Shown piece after piece: positions 20,701 to 27,276 of a stretch of DNA of 33,912 nucleotides. Each line of letters opens with the position of its first letter. Within the stretch, counting starts at the first letter, position 1. A model generated the notes under the pieces. It was not told the DNA's origin, did not search any database, and was given only the letters and a program-made list of their open reading frames with translations. The stretch is taken from contig JAKAHU010000004.1 of the NCBI GenBank assembly GCA_021825385.1, forward strand, positions 1 through 33,912, given 5' to 3'. A program made the position numbers and the translations under genes. This DNA comes from Chloroflexota bacterium. GTDB taxonomy: Bacteria; Chloroflexota; Limnocylindria; Limnocylindrales; CSP1-4.

Positions 20701-21056
20701 GCGAGTTCGAGAAGTGCCACCACGGCTGGCTCCTCCATGGCATTCCGCCGTGTGAGAAGTGCGAGGCCGAGCGCGCCCCGATCTTCCACGCGATCCGGAT
20801 GGAACGACGGCGGCAAATCGCGAAGTTCGGGGACCAGAGCGGCAAGCCGCTTATCCGTTGGCTCGGCATCTTGGCCGAGGAGGCGGGAGAGGTCGCCAAG
20901 GTCGTCATGCAACACGACGACGACCAATACGCCTACGAGCACAGTACGCTCGATGATTTACGCCGTGAACTCGTGCAAACGGCTGCCGCTGCGGTGGCGT
21001 GGGTCGAGAAATTGGATCGTGCCGCCCTCGCCGAGCCGGAGGTCGAGCGACCATGA
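20697..21056 (+). CDS. MazG-like nucleotide pyrophosphohydrolase
   Basis: 119 residues from a GTG in a GTGA overlap. A short CHHGWLLHGIPPCEKCEAE zinc-like N-terminus leads into a MazG-like all-alpha NTP pyrophosphatase: MERRRQIAKFGDQ, ILAEEAGEVAKVVM (the EExxE metal-binding helix) and LRRELVQTAAAAVAWVEKL. Such phage enzymes hydrolyse NTPs, dNTPs or (p)ppGpp-like signals. They may remove host bases or dampen the stringent response. The substrate here is not predictable. Confidence 0.8.
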   Translation: MSEFEKCHHGWLLHGIPPCEKCEAERAPIFHAIRMERRRQIAKFGDQSGKPLIRWLGILAEEAGEVAKVVMQHDDDQYAYEHSTLDDLRRELVQTAAAAVAWVEKLDRAALAEPEVERP

Positions 21057-21298
21057 CGTTCTCTGTCAAGGAGGCGACGAACCGGCAGATGGACCGTCTC
21101 ATGGCAAGCGCGCGCCGTGGCCGTCAAGCAGAGCGGTCGGAACCCCGCACGGAGATTGTGGTCGAGTCGCTGAATGGGCCGGTTTCGATCAGCTTCGGTC
21201 CCAGCGACATCGAAGCCGTCATCATGGAGTTGGAGGCCGACGCGCCCTGCGGCGTATGTCATCAGAATCCCTGCACCTACGGGCGGACCGACGCGTGA
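21053..21298 (+). CDS. Hypothetical protein, paralogue of 14867-15115
   Basis: 81 residues from an ATG in an ATGA overlap. The layout is the same as its paralogue: EATNRQMDRLMASA, then GPVSISFGPSDIEAVIMEL and the terminal APCGVCHQNPCTYG. The Cys/His cluster may bind zinc. Function unknown. Confidence 0.75.
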   Translation: MTFSVKEATNRQMDRLMASARRGRQAERSEPRTEIVVESLNGPVSISFGPSDIEAVIMELEADAPCGVCHQNPCTYGRTDA

Positions 21299-21651
21299 GG
21301 CCCCTCGCTCTCGCCCTGCTCGCCCTCCTGCTCATCGTGGCGCTCCGTCGCCGCGAGCCGGACCGGGCGGTCATGGCGCGCCGCGTCTGGCGCAGGCTGG
21401 AAGCGCAGCCCGGCTTCAATGAACGCATCGAACTCGGCAGGGCGCAGATTGCCGCCAGACGGGTCACGCGGTTCAACCCCGACGCCGACACAGCGGCATG
21501 TCCTACGTGCGATGGCGAGGGGCTGATCCAGTGCCACGACTTCATCGGTTGTCTCCATGACCCCCACTACGACGGCTACCACCTGTGCAACCGCTGCGAC
21601 GGTTCCGGCCTCCAGCCGTCCGACTCGTACCCGGCGAGCCTGCTGCGATGA
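21295..21651 (+). CDS. Membrane-anchored protein with DnaJ-type CxxCxGxG zinc finger
   Basis: 118 residues from a GTG in a GTGA overlap. One N-terminal membrane helix (PLALALLALLLIVAL) is followed by a basic segment and two Cys motifs, CPTCDGEGLIQC and CNRCDGSG, of the DnaJ-like CxxCxGxG type. DnaJ fingers bind zinc and unfolded protein. Here the J domain is absent, so only a zinc-binding role is supported. It would face the cytoplasm or surface depending on topology. Confidence 0.75.
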   Translation: MRPLALALLALLLIVALRRREPDRAVMARRVWRRLEAQPGFNERIELGRAQIAARRVTRFNPDADTAACPTCDGEGLIQCHDFIGCLHDPHYDGYHLCNRCDGSGLQPSDSYPASLLR

Positions 21652-21977
21652 GCGAGCCCGAGTTCGACGCGGAGGGCTACCCGACGAAGGCGACGCTGCG
21701 GGCCGTCCGCGAGTGGCCGATCCAGACATGGGCCGACACGGAGGCGCTGTTGCGGTTCGTCGGCGCAGCGTGGTCGTATCCGAACTACTTCGTGCGCCTT
21801 GGTCGGCGCAAGCGACCGTATCGCGGGGCGACGCTGGAACGCCGGTGGCTCGTCAGCACCGGAGGCTGGTCGGGCAACGAGGACCTGATCGCGGCGATGC
21901 AGTCGAACGTCATGTTCTGGATGCTGTCGTGGGAACGCTCCGAGCGCGGCGGCCATTACGAGTTCCGGTCCCGATGA
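21648..21977 (+). CDS. Hypothetical 109-aa protein
   Basis: 109 residues from an ATG in an ATGA overlap. Trp-rich alpha/beta sequence (VREWPIQTWADTEALLRFVGAAW, WLVSTGGWSGNEDLIAAMQSN, FWMLSWERSERGGHYEF). The STGGWSGNEDLI stretch occurs in small phage proteins of unknown role. It is the last well-supported gene of the unit that started at 13088. Confidence 0.7.
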   Translation: MSEPEFDAEGYPTKATLRAVREWPIQTWADTEALLRFVGAAWSYPNYFVRLGRRKRPYRGATLERRWLVSTGGWSGNEDLIAAMQSNVMFWMLSWERSERGGHYEFRSR

Positions 21978-22054
21978 CCCGCCCGCTCGTCCTCCTGCTC
22001 GCGAGCGGCAGCATCTTGCATCCGCATCGCGCGACGTGTACCGTACGTCGCTAA
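21974..22054 (+). CDS. Possible 26-aa hydrophobic peptide
   Basis: ATG 21974 forms an ATGA overlap with the preceding gene and the ORF ends at TAA 22054. The product MTRPLVLLLASGSILHPHRA... is short and hydrophobic at first. It overlaps the putative promoter at 22016-22044. It may be a fortuitous run-off of coupled translation. Confidence 0.3.
   Translation: MTRPLVLLLASGSILHPHRATCTVRR
22016..22051 (+). promoter_or_regulatory. Putative promoter with palindromic operator before the small terminase gene
   Basis: TTGCAT (22016-22021), 17 bp, TACCGT (22039-22044), the same -10 as promoter P5. An inverted repeat GCGACGT-N7-ACGTCGC (22031-22051) covers the -10, as in P5 where GCAACGG-N7-CCGTTGC does. 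The gap to the next start (22140) is about 95 bp with no other gene. Confidence 0.5.
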
Positions 22055-22139
22055 TCGGGCGGGCGACGACGACAACGCTCGACCCGCTAGCCGCCCCGCC
22101 AGCGGCCCCTCTTGGGTATGGGGGAAGTCTCTCCGAGCG

Positions 22140-22688
22140 ATGGCCGACCAGCAGCTCCCGAACGATGCCGGCGCGACACCTGCAGCCTCTCACCCGCGCG
22201 CGCGCGCGAACGTCTGGCAGGACCGCTTCCTAGAGGAGTACGCCCGGCTCGGCAACGTCACCTTCGCGGCCCGGCTGGCGGGCGTGGACCCCTCGACCGT
22301 CCGCGCCGCCCGCGCCCGACAGGTGGGGTTCGCCGTCCGCATGAAGGCCGCCGAGTACGGCTACTGCGACCGCATCCGGCTGGAGATCCACCGCCGCGCC
22401 GTGGAGGGCGTGGAGAAGCCGGTGTTCGGCACGGTGATCGACGCCAACGGCAACCGCGTCACCGGCCGGGTGGGCGAGGTCCGCGAGTACTCCGACCGCA
22501 TGCTGGAGCTGGAGGCGAAGGCGCGCATGCCGGAGGAATACGGCGAGCGGCTGCGGATCGACGTGGCCTCGGAGGCGCGCCGCATCGCCCGCGAGCTGGG
22601 CGCCACCCCCGAGGAGGAGGAGGCCGCGGTCGCGGAGGCCGAGCGCATCCTGCAGCGCAGGCGCGAGGAGTCGCGGCGCCGCGTCTGA
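22140..22688 (+). CDS. Small terminase subunit-like protein
   Basis: 182 residues. An N-terminal helix-turn-helix (FLEEYARLGNVTFAARLAGVDPSTVRAARAR) is followed by FAVRMKAAEYGYCDRIRLEIHRRAVEGVEKPVFG, a beta segment and an acidic/basic helical C-terminus. This organisation is typical of small terminase subunits that recognise the packaging site and form oligomeric rings. Its position upstream of the large terminase supports the call. No strong ribosome site precedes the ATG (GGGGAAG lies about 14 nt upstream). Confidence 0.75.
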   Translation: MADQQLPNDAGATPAASHPRARANVWQDRFLEEYARLGNVTFAARLAGVDPSTVRAARARQVGFAVRMKAAEYGYCDRIRLEIHRRAVEGVEKPVFGTVIDANGNRVTGRVGEVREYSDRMLELEAKARMPEEYGERLRIDVASEARRIARELGATPEEEEAAVAEAERILQRRREESRRRV

Positions 22689-22698
22689 GGCAGAGGGC

Positions 22699-22750
22699 GT
22701 GTACACGAGGGCGTGTACACGGTAGAATGTGTACACGGAGGTGTGTACAC
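22699..22750 (+). promoter_or_regulatory. Promoter overlapped by four GTGTACAC palindromic operators
   Basis: GTGTACAC occurs four times at 22699-22706, 22713-22720, 22729-22736 and 22743-22750 (start-to-start 14, 16, 14 bp). Between the second and third copies is TAGAAT (22723-22728). Seventeen bp upstream, TGTACA inside the first copy serves as a -35. The promoter is thus completely covered by identical 8-bp palindromes and ends at the next start codon (22752). This is a strong signature of a repressor operator. Confidence 0.8.
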
Positions 22751-22751
22751 G

Positions 22752-23171
22752 ATGCCGCGACCCACGATGACCGTCCGCGACTTTCGCGCCGGGTTCGCCA
22801 GCCTGACGGAGCCGACCGACGTCGGACCCTCCCCCGCGGGGCCGAAGGGCACGTGGTTCCCCGGCGGCCACGAGTGTCCGCCCGAGAACGTCGTCCGCAT
22901 GGGTCAGCATGCTCCCGCCGCGATGGAGGCGGCGCGGACGAAGGTCGAGGGTCTGGAGGAGATCAACCGCAACCTCACCGCGCGGCTGGTCGAGACGTCC
23001 GACGCGCTACTCGTCGCTTCCGATGAGGTCGCCCGGCTGAAGCGCGAGCTGGCGAAGGGCCACGCGGGCGAGCCCCTTCCTCCCGCGACCGGCGGGTACA
23101 GCCGGCAGGGGGACCTCGCCGTGCGCGGCATCCTCGGCAAGCTCGCGACGGGACGGAAGGGCAAGGACTGA
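22752..23171 (+). CDS. Hypothetical protein with Phd-like N-terminus and coiled coil
   Basis: 139 residues from ATG 22752, directly after the GTGTACAC array; the track start at 22713 lies inside the operators. The N-terminus TMTVRDFRAGFASLTEPTDV faintly resembles antitoxin-type DNA-binding starts. GTWFPGGHECPPENVV follows, then a coiled coil (TKVEGLEEINRNLTARLVETSDALLVASDEVARLKREL). It might bind its own operator, but the resemblance is weak. No toxin-like partner is seen next to it. Confidence 0.7.
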   Translation: MPRPTMTVRDFRAGFASLTEPTDVGPSPAGPKGTWFPGGHECPPENVVRMGQHAPAAMEAARTKVEGLEEINRNLTARLVETSDALLVASDEVARLKRELAKGHAGEPLPPATGGYSRQGDLAVRGILGKLATGRKGKD

Positions 23172-23365
23172 TGCCGACGCCGTGGTTCAAGACCCGCATC
23201 GAGGAGCTGGAGGGCAAGCTGCACGAGGCGGAGGTGGCGCTGTCGAACGCGCTCGCCCGCATCGCGGAGCTGGAGGCCGAGGCGCCGCGGGGTCGGCCGG
23301 AGCCCCTGAACAACCCGGGGCCGGAGGTAGATGCCTCGCCGTGGCTGCGGGGGCCGACGAGGTGA
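23171..23365 (+). CDS. Short coiled-coil protein
   Basis: 64 residues; ATG shares one base with the preceding TGA (TGATG). Residues 8-37 (RIEELEGKLHEAEVALSNALARIAELEAE) form a clear coiled coil, and the rest is Pro-rich. It resembles small scaffold- or partner-type proteins. Function unknown. Confidence 0.65.
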   Translation: MPTPWFKTRIEELEGKLHEAEVALSNALARIAELEAEAPRGRPEPLNNPGPEVDASPWLRGPTR

Positions 23366-23550
23366 GCGAGCAGCCGAAGCCGCCCGCGCCTCCCGACACG
23401 TACCTCGATGCGTCGGCAGTCGCGCTGGGGCGCTGGCTGGCGGAGACGTACCGGGGGCTGCGCGAGGGCGGCATGAGTCGAGCGGAGGCCCTTGAGCTGC
23501 TGGTGCGGTTCCTGACGGCGACCCGCGACGGACCGGATCAGAAGCCGTGA
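23362..23550 (+). CDS. Hypothetical 62-aa protein
   Basis: 62 residues from a GTG in a GTGA overlap: a Pro-rich start, then two helices (ALGRWLAETYRGLREGG, RAEALELLVRFLTAT). No motif. Its place in the coupled run toward the large terminase supports its being translated. Confidence 0.65.
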   Translation: MSEQPKPPAPPDTYLDASAVALGRWLAETYRGLREGGMSRAEALELLVRFLTATRDGPDQKP

Positions 23551-23759
23551 CCGGCTGCGTCTACTGCGCCGAGCTGGCCGACGAGGCCGAGGGCGCGCTG
23601 ACCGTGGGGGAGCTGCGCAGGGCGCTCGCCCAGTTGCCGGACGACCTGCCGGTGCTGGTCGAGACGACCGCCCGCTCCGCCGTGAACGTCTGCGAGGCCC
23701 ACGTCGAGGAGCACCACGGGCGACGCTGGCTGTCCATCGGAGAGGCGGGGACCGGGTGA
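23547..23759 (+). CDS. Hypothetical 70-aa protein of the LPDDLPVLVE type
   Basis: 70 residues from a GTG in a GTGA overlap. An N-terminal CVYC pair is followed by LTVGELRRALAQLPDDLPVLVETTA, a recurring small domain in phages and actinobacteria with no known function, and then CEAHVEEHH. The Cys/His residues may bind zinc. Confidence 0.7.
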   Translation: MTGCVYCAELADEAEGALTVGELRRALAQLPDDLPVLVETTARSAVNVCEAHVEEHHGRRWLSIGEAGTG

Positions 23760-24148
23760 CGGCCGATCAGCCGCGCAGGTTCAAGTACCCCTTCGGCTGG
23801 GTGAGTGCGGCGCAGCCCATCGCGGCCCTGATCCGCTTGGGCGCCCTGATCCCCGTCACGGTGTTCGGCAACTGCGAGCACCCCGTCCCGACTCGTCCGG
23901 GCGCAGCCGAGACGGCGTGCAACGACCAGGCGCACTGGGCATACGGACTGTGCGACCTCATGTCGGAGCACTCGCTGGCGGGCTCGGACTGTAACCGCGC
24001 CGACCACTTCCTCCTGCGCCCGAGCGACGAGGCGATGGCTGACCCCGTGGTGCGCGAGGCCATCGCGGCGGTGCTCCAGTCGGTAGCCGATGACTACTGG
24101 GACGGCGTGCTCGACGAACCGGCACCCGCCGAGGCCAAGCGAGCGTGA
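23756..24148 (+). CDS. Hypothetical 130-aa protein
   Basis: 130 residues from a GTG in a GTGA overlap, ending in a GTGA overlap with the large terminase. Four spaced Cys (GNCEHP, TACNDQ, GLCDLM, SDCNRA) and several His suggest metal binding or a compact fold. The C-terminus is helical and acidic. No family recognised. Confidence 0.65.
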   Translation: MTADQPRRFKYPFGWVSAAQPIAALIRLGALIPVTVFGNCEHPVPTRPGAAETACNDQAHWAYGLCDLMSEHSLAGSDCNRADHFLLRPSDEAMADPVVREAIAAVLQSVADDYWDGVLDEPAPAEAKRA

Positions 24149-25734
24149 GCATCGACGCGTCCCTCATCGGCTACGAGGCGGCCAAGACGGCCATCGCGCG
24201 CAGCCGGTCCCGAGCGCGGGTGGAGGACTCGCGCATCGGCTGGCAGGCCGACCCGGTGGGCTGGGTCGAGACGCGCCTGACCGAGCGCATGTGGAGCAAG
24301 CAGCGCGACATCGCGCTCAGCGTCAGGGACCACCGACGCACGGCGGTCCACGCGGGCTTCGCTTCGGGCAAGAGCTGGACGGCGGCGCGGATCGCCGCGT
24401 GGTGGCTGGAGTCTCACCCGTCCGGGCAGGCATTCGTGGTATCCACGGCCACGTCCTTCGCGCAGGTGCGCGCGATCCTCTGGCGGGAGATCAACCGCGC
24501 CCACGCCAAGGGCAGGCTCGTCGGCCGCGTGAACCAGACCGAGTGGTGGATCGACGACGAGATGGTGGGCTTCGGACGCAAGCCGTCCGAGTACAACGCC
24601 GAGGCCATCTCCGGCATCCACGCGCGCTACGTGCTGGTCATCATTGACGAGGCGTCCGGCGTTCCGGCCAGCCTGTGGGATATGGCCGACGGGCTCGTGG
24701 CGAACGAGGACAGCCGCATCCTCGCCATCGGCAACCCCATCGACGCAGCCAGCCGCTTCGCGACGGTGTGCAAGCCGGGCAGCGGCTGGAACGTGATCGG
24801 GATCGGCGCGTTCGACACCCCCGCCTTCACCGGCGAGGAGGTAGCGGAGGACGTGCGGGCGCAGCTCGTGTCGCGCACGTGGGTCGACGAGAAGCGGGCC
24901 GACTGGACGGAGCAGAGCCCGCTGTGGGACTCGCTCGTGCTGGGACGCTTCCCCGAGGAGTCCACCGACTCGGTGGTGCTGCTGTCGTGGGCGAAGGCGT
25001 GTCAGCGCGAGCCGGACAGTGAGGCGCAGGCCGAGCAGTGGGCGGCCGAGGAGCCGAACGAGCTGGGCGTGGACGTGGGCGCGGGCGGGGACGAGACGGT
25101 CATCTACCACCGCCGCGGCGCGCGGGCCGAGCTGCTGTGGCACGGCCAGACGCCGGACTGGCCGCAGGCCACCGGACACGTCGTGGACGCCATCCGGCAG
25201 ACCGGCGCGCGGCGGGTCAAGGTGGACGTCATCGGGATCGGCTGGGGCGTGGTCGGCCGCCTAGAGGAGCTGCGCGAGCAGGGCGCCCACGCCTGCGAGG
25301 TGGTGGGCGTGAACGTGGCCGACGCGCCGCGCGACCCGAGCCGCTTCGTGAAGCTGCGCGACGAGATCTGGTGGACGGTCGGCCGCGACAACTCGCGCAC
25401 CCTGACGTGGGACCTGCGGGCGGTCGACGACGCCACGATCGGCCAGCTCATCGCCCCCAAGTACGCGCAGGACTCGGCGGGGCGGGTCAAGGTCGAGCGC
25501 AAGGAGGAGACGCGCAAGCGCATCGGGCGATCCCCCGACCGCGCCGACGCCCTGCTGCTGGCGTTCTACGAGCCGGACGCCATCGGCGAGGGCGTGACCG
25601 ACTGGATCTACGGCATCTACAACTGCACGAACGCGCGCTGCGGCCGGGGCTTCGTCTGGCAGCCCGAGCGCCCCTGCCCCTACTGCGGGACGAAGGCTCC
25701 CGCCGAGTACCCCAAGCCGCCGGGGGTCGCGTGA
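24145..25734 (+). CDS. terL: Large terminase subunit with C-terminal zinc ribbon
   Basis: 529 residues, GTG start. The ATPase domain has Walker A HAGFASGKS (GFASGKS at 71-77), FVVSTATSFAQVRAILW, and Walker B RYVLVIIDEASG (about 161-172). The RNase H-like nuclease domain has GVDVGAGGDET (about 308-318), KVDVIGIGWG and the terminal RSPDRADALLLAF. Together these are the motor and headful/cos nuclease of DNA packaging. The last 36 residues hold CTNARCGRGFVWQPERPCPYCG, an added zinc ribbon that most terminases lack and that may contact DNA or the portal. The following genes are small membrane and zinc proteins, not a portal. Confidence 0.92.
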   Translation: MSIDASLIGYEAAKTAIARSRSRARVEDSRIGWQADPVGWVETRLTERMWSKQRDIALSVRDHRRTAVHAGFASGKSWTAARIAAWWLESHPSGQAFVVSTATSFAQVRAILWREINRAHAKGRLVGRVNQTEWWIDDEMVGFGRKPSEYNAEAISGIHARYVLVIIDEASGVPASLWDMADGLVANEDSRILAIGNPIDAASRFATVCKPGSGWNVIGIGAFDTPAFTGEEVAEDVRAQLVSRTWVDEKRADWTEQSPLWDSLVLGRFPEESTDSVVLLSWAKACQREPDSEAQAEQWAAEEPNELGVDVGAGGDETVIYHRRGARAELLWHGQTPDWPQATGHVVDAIRQTGARRVKVDVIGIGWGVVGRLEELREQGAHACEVVGVNVADAPRDPSRFVKLRDEIWWTVGRDNSRTLTWDLRAVDDATIGQLIAPKYAQDSAGRVKVERKEETRKRIGRSPDRADALLLAFYEPDAIGEGVTDWIYGIYNCTNARCGRGFVWQPERPCPYCGTKAPAEYPKPPGVA

Positions 25735-26186
25735 AGCGGACGCTAGCACTCGCGCTGACGTGTCCGGTCTGCCCCGGCTCGGAGTTCGCGAGCTGGCCGA
25801 GCCACTGGCGGACGCGGGCGCACCGCGAGGCGCTAGCCCGACAGCGGGCCACGTCCGAGCAGGCCGACGCGTTCATGTCGGCCATCGGGCGCTGGACGAC
25901 CCTGCACGTCGCCGACGCGGACTGGCCGCTCCACCTGCAGCGTGAGGCGGACGGCAAGTGGGTCGCCACGATCTACCCGCCGGACGCATTCGACGCGACG
26001 TTCGTCATGGCCGCGCAGCGGTTCGTCCGGTACGCGCCGAGCAGCCCGCTCAATCAGGAGCGAACGGAGCAGGCGACGAGGATGCCGCACTACTGGCGGG
26101 GCGAGTCGTATCAGGGGCTCGACGAGGCGCTGCACAACGCGGCGCTGGCGCTGCAGGTCGAGGGGCAGACGGAGGGGAGAGCATGA
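25731..26186 (+). CDS. Hypothetical protein with C2H2-like finger
   Basis: 151 residues from a GTG in a GTGA overlap. The N-terminus LTCPVCPGSEFASWPSHWRTRAH gives CxxC and HxxxxxH, a C2H2-like arrangement. The C-terminal half (WPLHLQREADGKWVATIYPPDAF, MPHYWRGESYQGLDEALHNAAL) is alpha/beta without a recognised family. It might bind DNA; its coupling to the terminase suggests a packaging-associated role but no more. Confidence 0.7.
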   Translation: MKRTLALALTCPVCPGSEFASWPSHWRTRAHREALARQRATSEQADAFMSAIGRWTTLHVADADWPLHLQREADGKWVATIYPPDAFDATFVMAAQRFVRYAPSSPLNQERTEQATRMPHYWRGESYQGLDEALHNAALALQVEGQTEGRA

Positions 26187-26287
26187 CGCCGCTGGGGTAC
26201 GCCGCGCTGGTGTCGTGGGCGCTGACGGCGGCCGCCATCATCCTCGCGATCACGCTGGTGCTCGTGGCGTGGAACGAGACGCGCTGA
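26183..26287 (+). CDS. Small single-pass membrane protein
   Basis: 34 residues from an ATG in an ATGA overlap; below the usual ORF cut-off. YAALVSWALTAAAIILAITLVLVAW is one membrane helix followed by a short charged tail (NETR). Similar mini membrane proteins cluster here and may take part in lysis. No specific function can be assigned. Confidence 0.65.
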   Translation: MTPLGYAALVSWALTAAAIILAITLVLVAWNETR

Positions 26288-26301
26288 CCGAGGATGGCTG
26301 A

Positions 26302-26388
26302 GTGCTGTTCTGGCTCGTCATGGCGGTGGTCGTGGCGCTGTTCCTCGGCATCCTGATCTGGCACGCCCACAAGGACGACTGGCTGTGA
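26302..26388 (+). CDS. 28-aa membrane peptide (not in ORF track)
   Basis: GTG 26302 follows GAGG with about 8-nt spacing and reads MLFWLVMAVVVALFLGILIWHAHKDDWL before TGA 26386-26388. The product is one membrane helix with a charged C-terminal tail. It ends in a GTGA overlap with the next start. The overlap and ribosome site support translation; an internal ATG at 26320 is an alternative start. Confidence 0.5.
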   Translation: MLFWLVMAVVVALFLGILIWHAHKDDWL

Positions 26389-26876
26389 GGCTGCCGCAAG
26401 GGCCCACATGCCCGAACTGCTCGATGCTGATGACCGAGGTGCCATGTCCGGTATGCGGGTTCTGGCCTAGTCGGGTGCATGCGGTCTATCCGATCTGGCA
26501 CGATCCCCTGACCGACAGCTATATGGCGCCGGGCAAGGTACCCATTGACAGACTCACGGCGGAGGGTATAGAGTCCCCTCGGCGGTTCGAGGAAGCGGGC
26601 CCGCCACGAGGGGTCGGAGCCCGAACGCTGGGGCCGAGGCCCGCCACGAGGGGTCCGCTTCCGCCGCCCCTGCAGCGAGGGAGAGCGACGATGGACGAGC
26701 AGCGAGAGGTGCCGCGGGAGTCGGCGCTGCTGCGGAGGTTGGCGGAGCACCAGACGACCACGCCGGGGACCGTGACGACCCCAGCCGAGCGCGCACGCAT
26801 GCGGCGCAGCTACTGGCGGACCGGCGTGCCGCAGGGGTCGTGGATCGACCGGGCGCTGCGGGGAGAGCTGCGGTGA
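26385..26876 (+). CDS. Zinc-ribbon ORF running through a promoter (possibly a fusion)
   Basis: 163 residues from GTG 26385 in a GTGA overlap. The N-terminus CPNCSMLMTEVPCPVCGFWPS is a good zinc ribbon and VYPIWHDPLTDSY completes a small domain. From residue about 50 the frame passes through family promoter P6 and a repeat-rich, Pro/Arg-rich leader (26575-26690), then continues without a stop into MDEQREVPRESALL. The middle is therefore probably not a designed protein. A promoter cassette may have been inserted, with the frame staying open by chance, or two genes share the frame (see 26691). Confidence 0.5.
   Translation: MRLPQGPTCPNCSMLMTEVPCPVCGFWPSRVHAVYPIWHDPLTDSYMAPGKVPIDRLTAEGIESPRRFEEAGPPRGVGARTLGPRPATRGPLPPPLQRGRATMDEQREVPRESALLRRLAEHQTTTPGTVTTPAERARMRRSYWRTGVPQGSWIDRALRGELR
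26539..26574 (+). promoter_or_regulatory. Family promoter P6 (rightward), inside an open frame
   Basis: TACCCATTGACA (26539-26550) followed by GACTCACGGCGGAGGG and TATAGAGT. TATAGA gives a 16-bp and TAGAGT an 18-bp spacing. The -35 extension and the GACTC start of the spacer match P2 closely. The conserved CAGCAAGGGGAG leader is absent; instead a leader of about 115 nt leads to ATG 26691. Confidence 0.75.
26599..26655 (+). repeat. 17-bp direct repeat in the P6 leader
   Basis: GCCCGCCACGAGGGGTC occurs at 26599-26615 and 26639-26655, a 40-bp period. The pair is enclosed by GGAAGCGG (26591-26598) and CCGCTTCC (26655-26662), an 8-bp stem that would close the leader RNA. The two copies could be alternative pairing partners, a protein-binding repeat or a recent tandem duplication. 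Confidence 0.7.
26691..26876 (+). CDS. 61-aa protein, probable product of promoter P6
   Basis: In the frame of the ORF above, ATG 26691 follows GAGGGAGAGCGACG and gives MDEQREVPRESALLRRLAEHQ, a charged helical protein ending RALRGELR. Its position about 115 nt downstream of P6 makes it the likely true gene here. It ends in a GTGA overlap with the next. No motif. It is listed separately because the upstream zinc-ribbon part may not be fused to it in vivo. Confidence 0.6.
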   Translation: MDEQREVPRESALLRRLAEHQTTTPGTVTTPAERARMRRSYWRTGVPQGSWIDRALRGELR

Positions 26877-27151
26877 GGGGCAAGCGGTGTCTGGCGTGCG
26901 GATCGGACCGACTGCAGTGGGCGAGACCCGAACTGCACGAGATGGTCTACCTGCCCGACAAGGGGAAGGCTATCGACTGGCCGCCGAGCCCGCCGACGTG
27001 GGGCATCAAGGCCGGGCAGAAGCCGTGCCCGCCCGAGGCAGAGGTCATCGCGGTGGACCACGGCGACCGGCACATGTGCTGGACCTGCCGCTGCGGCTAT
27101 ACGTGGGCGCTGCCCTTCGGTCAGCGAGCGGACGGAAGGCGAGTGCGGTGA
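26873..27151 (+). CDS. Zinc-ribbon protein
   Basis: 92 residues from a GTG in a GTGA overlap. CLACGSDRLQW at the start and MCWTCRCGYTWALPFG near the end give two CxxC knuckles about 50 residues apart, a split zinc ribbon. The segment between is loop-rich with Pro. Function unknown. Confidence 0.7.
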   Translation: MRGKRCLACGSDRLQWARPELHEMVYLPDKGKAIDWPPSPPTWGIKAGQKPCPPEAEVIAVDHGDRHMCWTCRCGYTWALPFGQRADGRRVR

Positions 27152-27276
27152 GGCGGCGGGACGCGAGGCCGTACGAGGAGCCGGACGCGCCGTTCTGGGT
27201 GCTGCTGCTGGTGGTGCTCGGCGTGTTCGTGCTCGCGCTGTACGGGATATGGGTCATCCAGCCGTACCTGTCGTGA
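27148..27276 (+). CDS. Small membrane protein
   Basis: 42 residues from a GTG in a GTGA overlap: a basic and acidic N-terminus (RRRDARPYEEPD) then one membrane helix, FWVLLLVVLGVFVLALYGIWVI. The helix with a short periplasmic tail is pinholin- or spanin-like in size but has no diagnostic residue. Confidence 0.65.
   Translation: MRRRDARPYEEPDAPFWVLLLVVLGVFVLALYGIWVIQPYLS

Noticed and set aside
22699-22750. CRISPR-like repeat array
   Set aside because: Repeats are 8-bp palindromes with 6-8 bp gaps overlapping a promoter; there are no spacers of CRISPR size and no cas genes.
22752-23171. Toxin-antitoxin antitoxin (Phd-like)
   Set aside because: Only a short N-terminal resemblance; the neighbouring genes are coiled-coil and small zinc proteins with no toxin fold.
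26565-26660. tRNA-like element around GGTTCGAGG
   Set aside because: The T-loop-like string is not supported by acceptor, anticodon or D arms; stems fit a leader structure instead.
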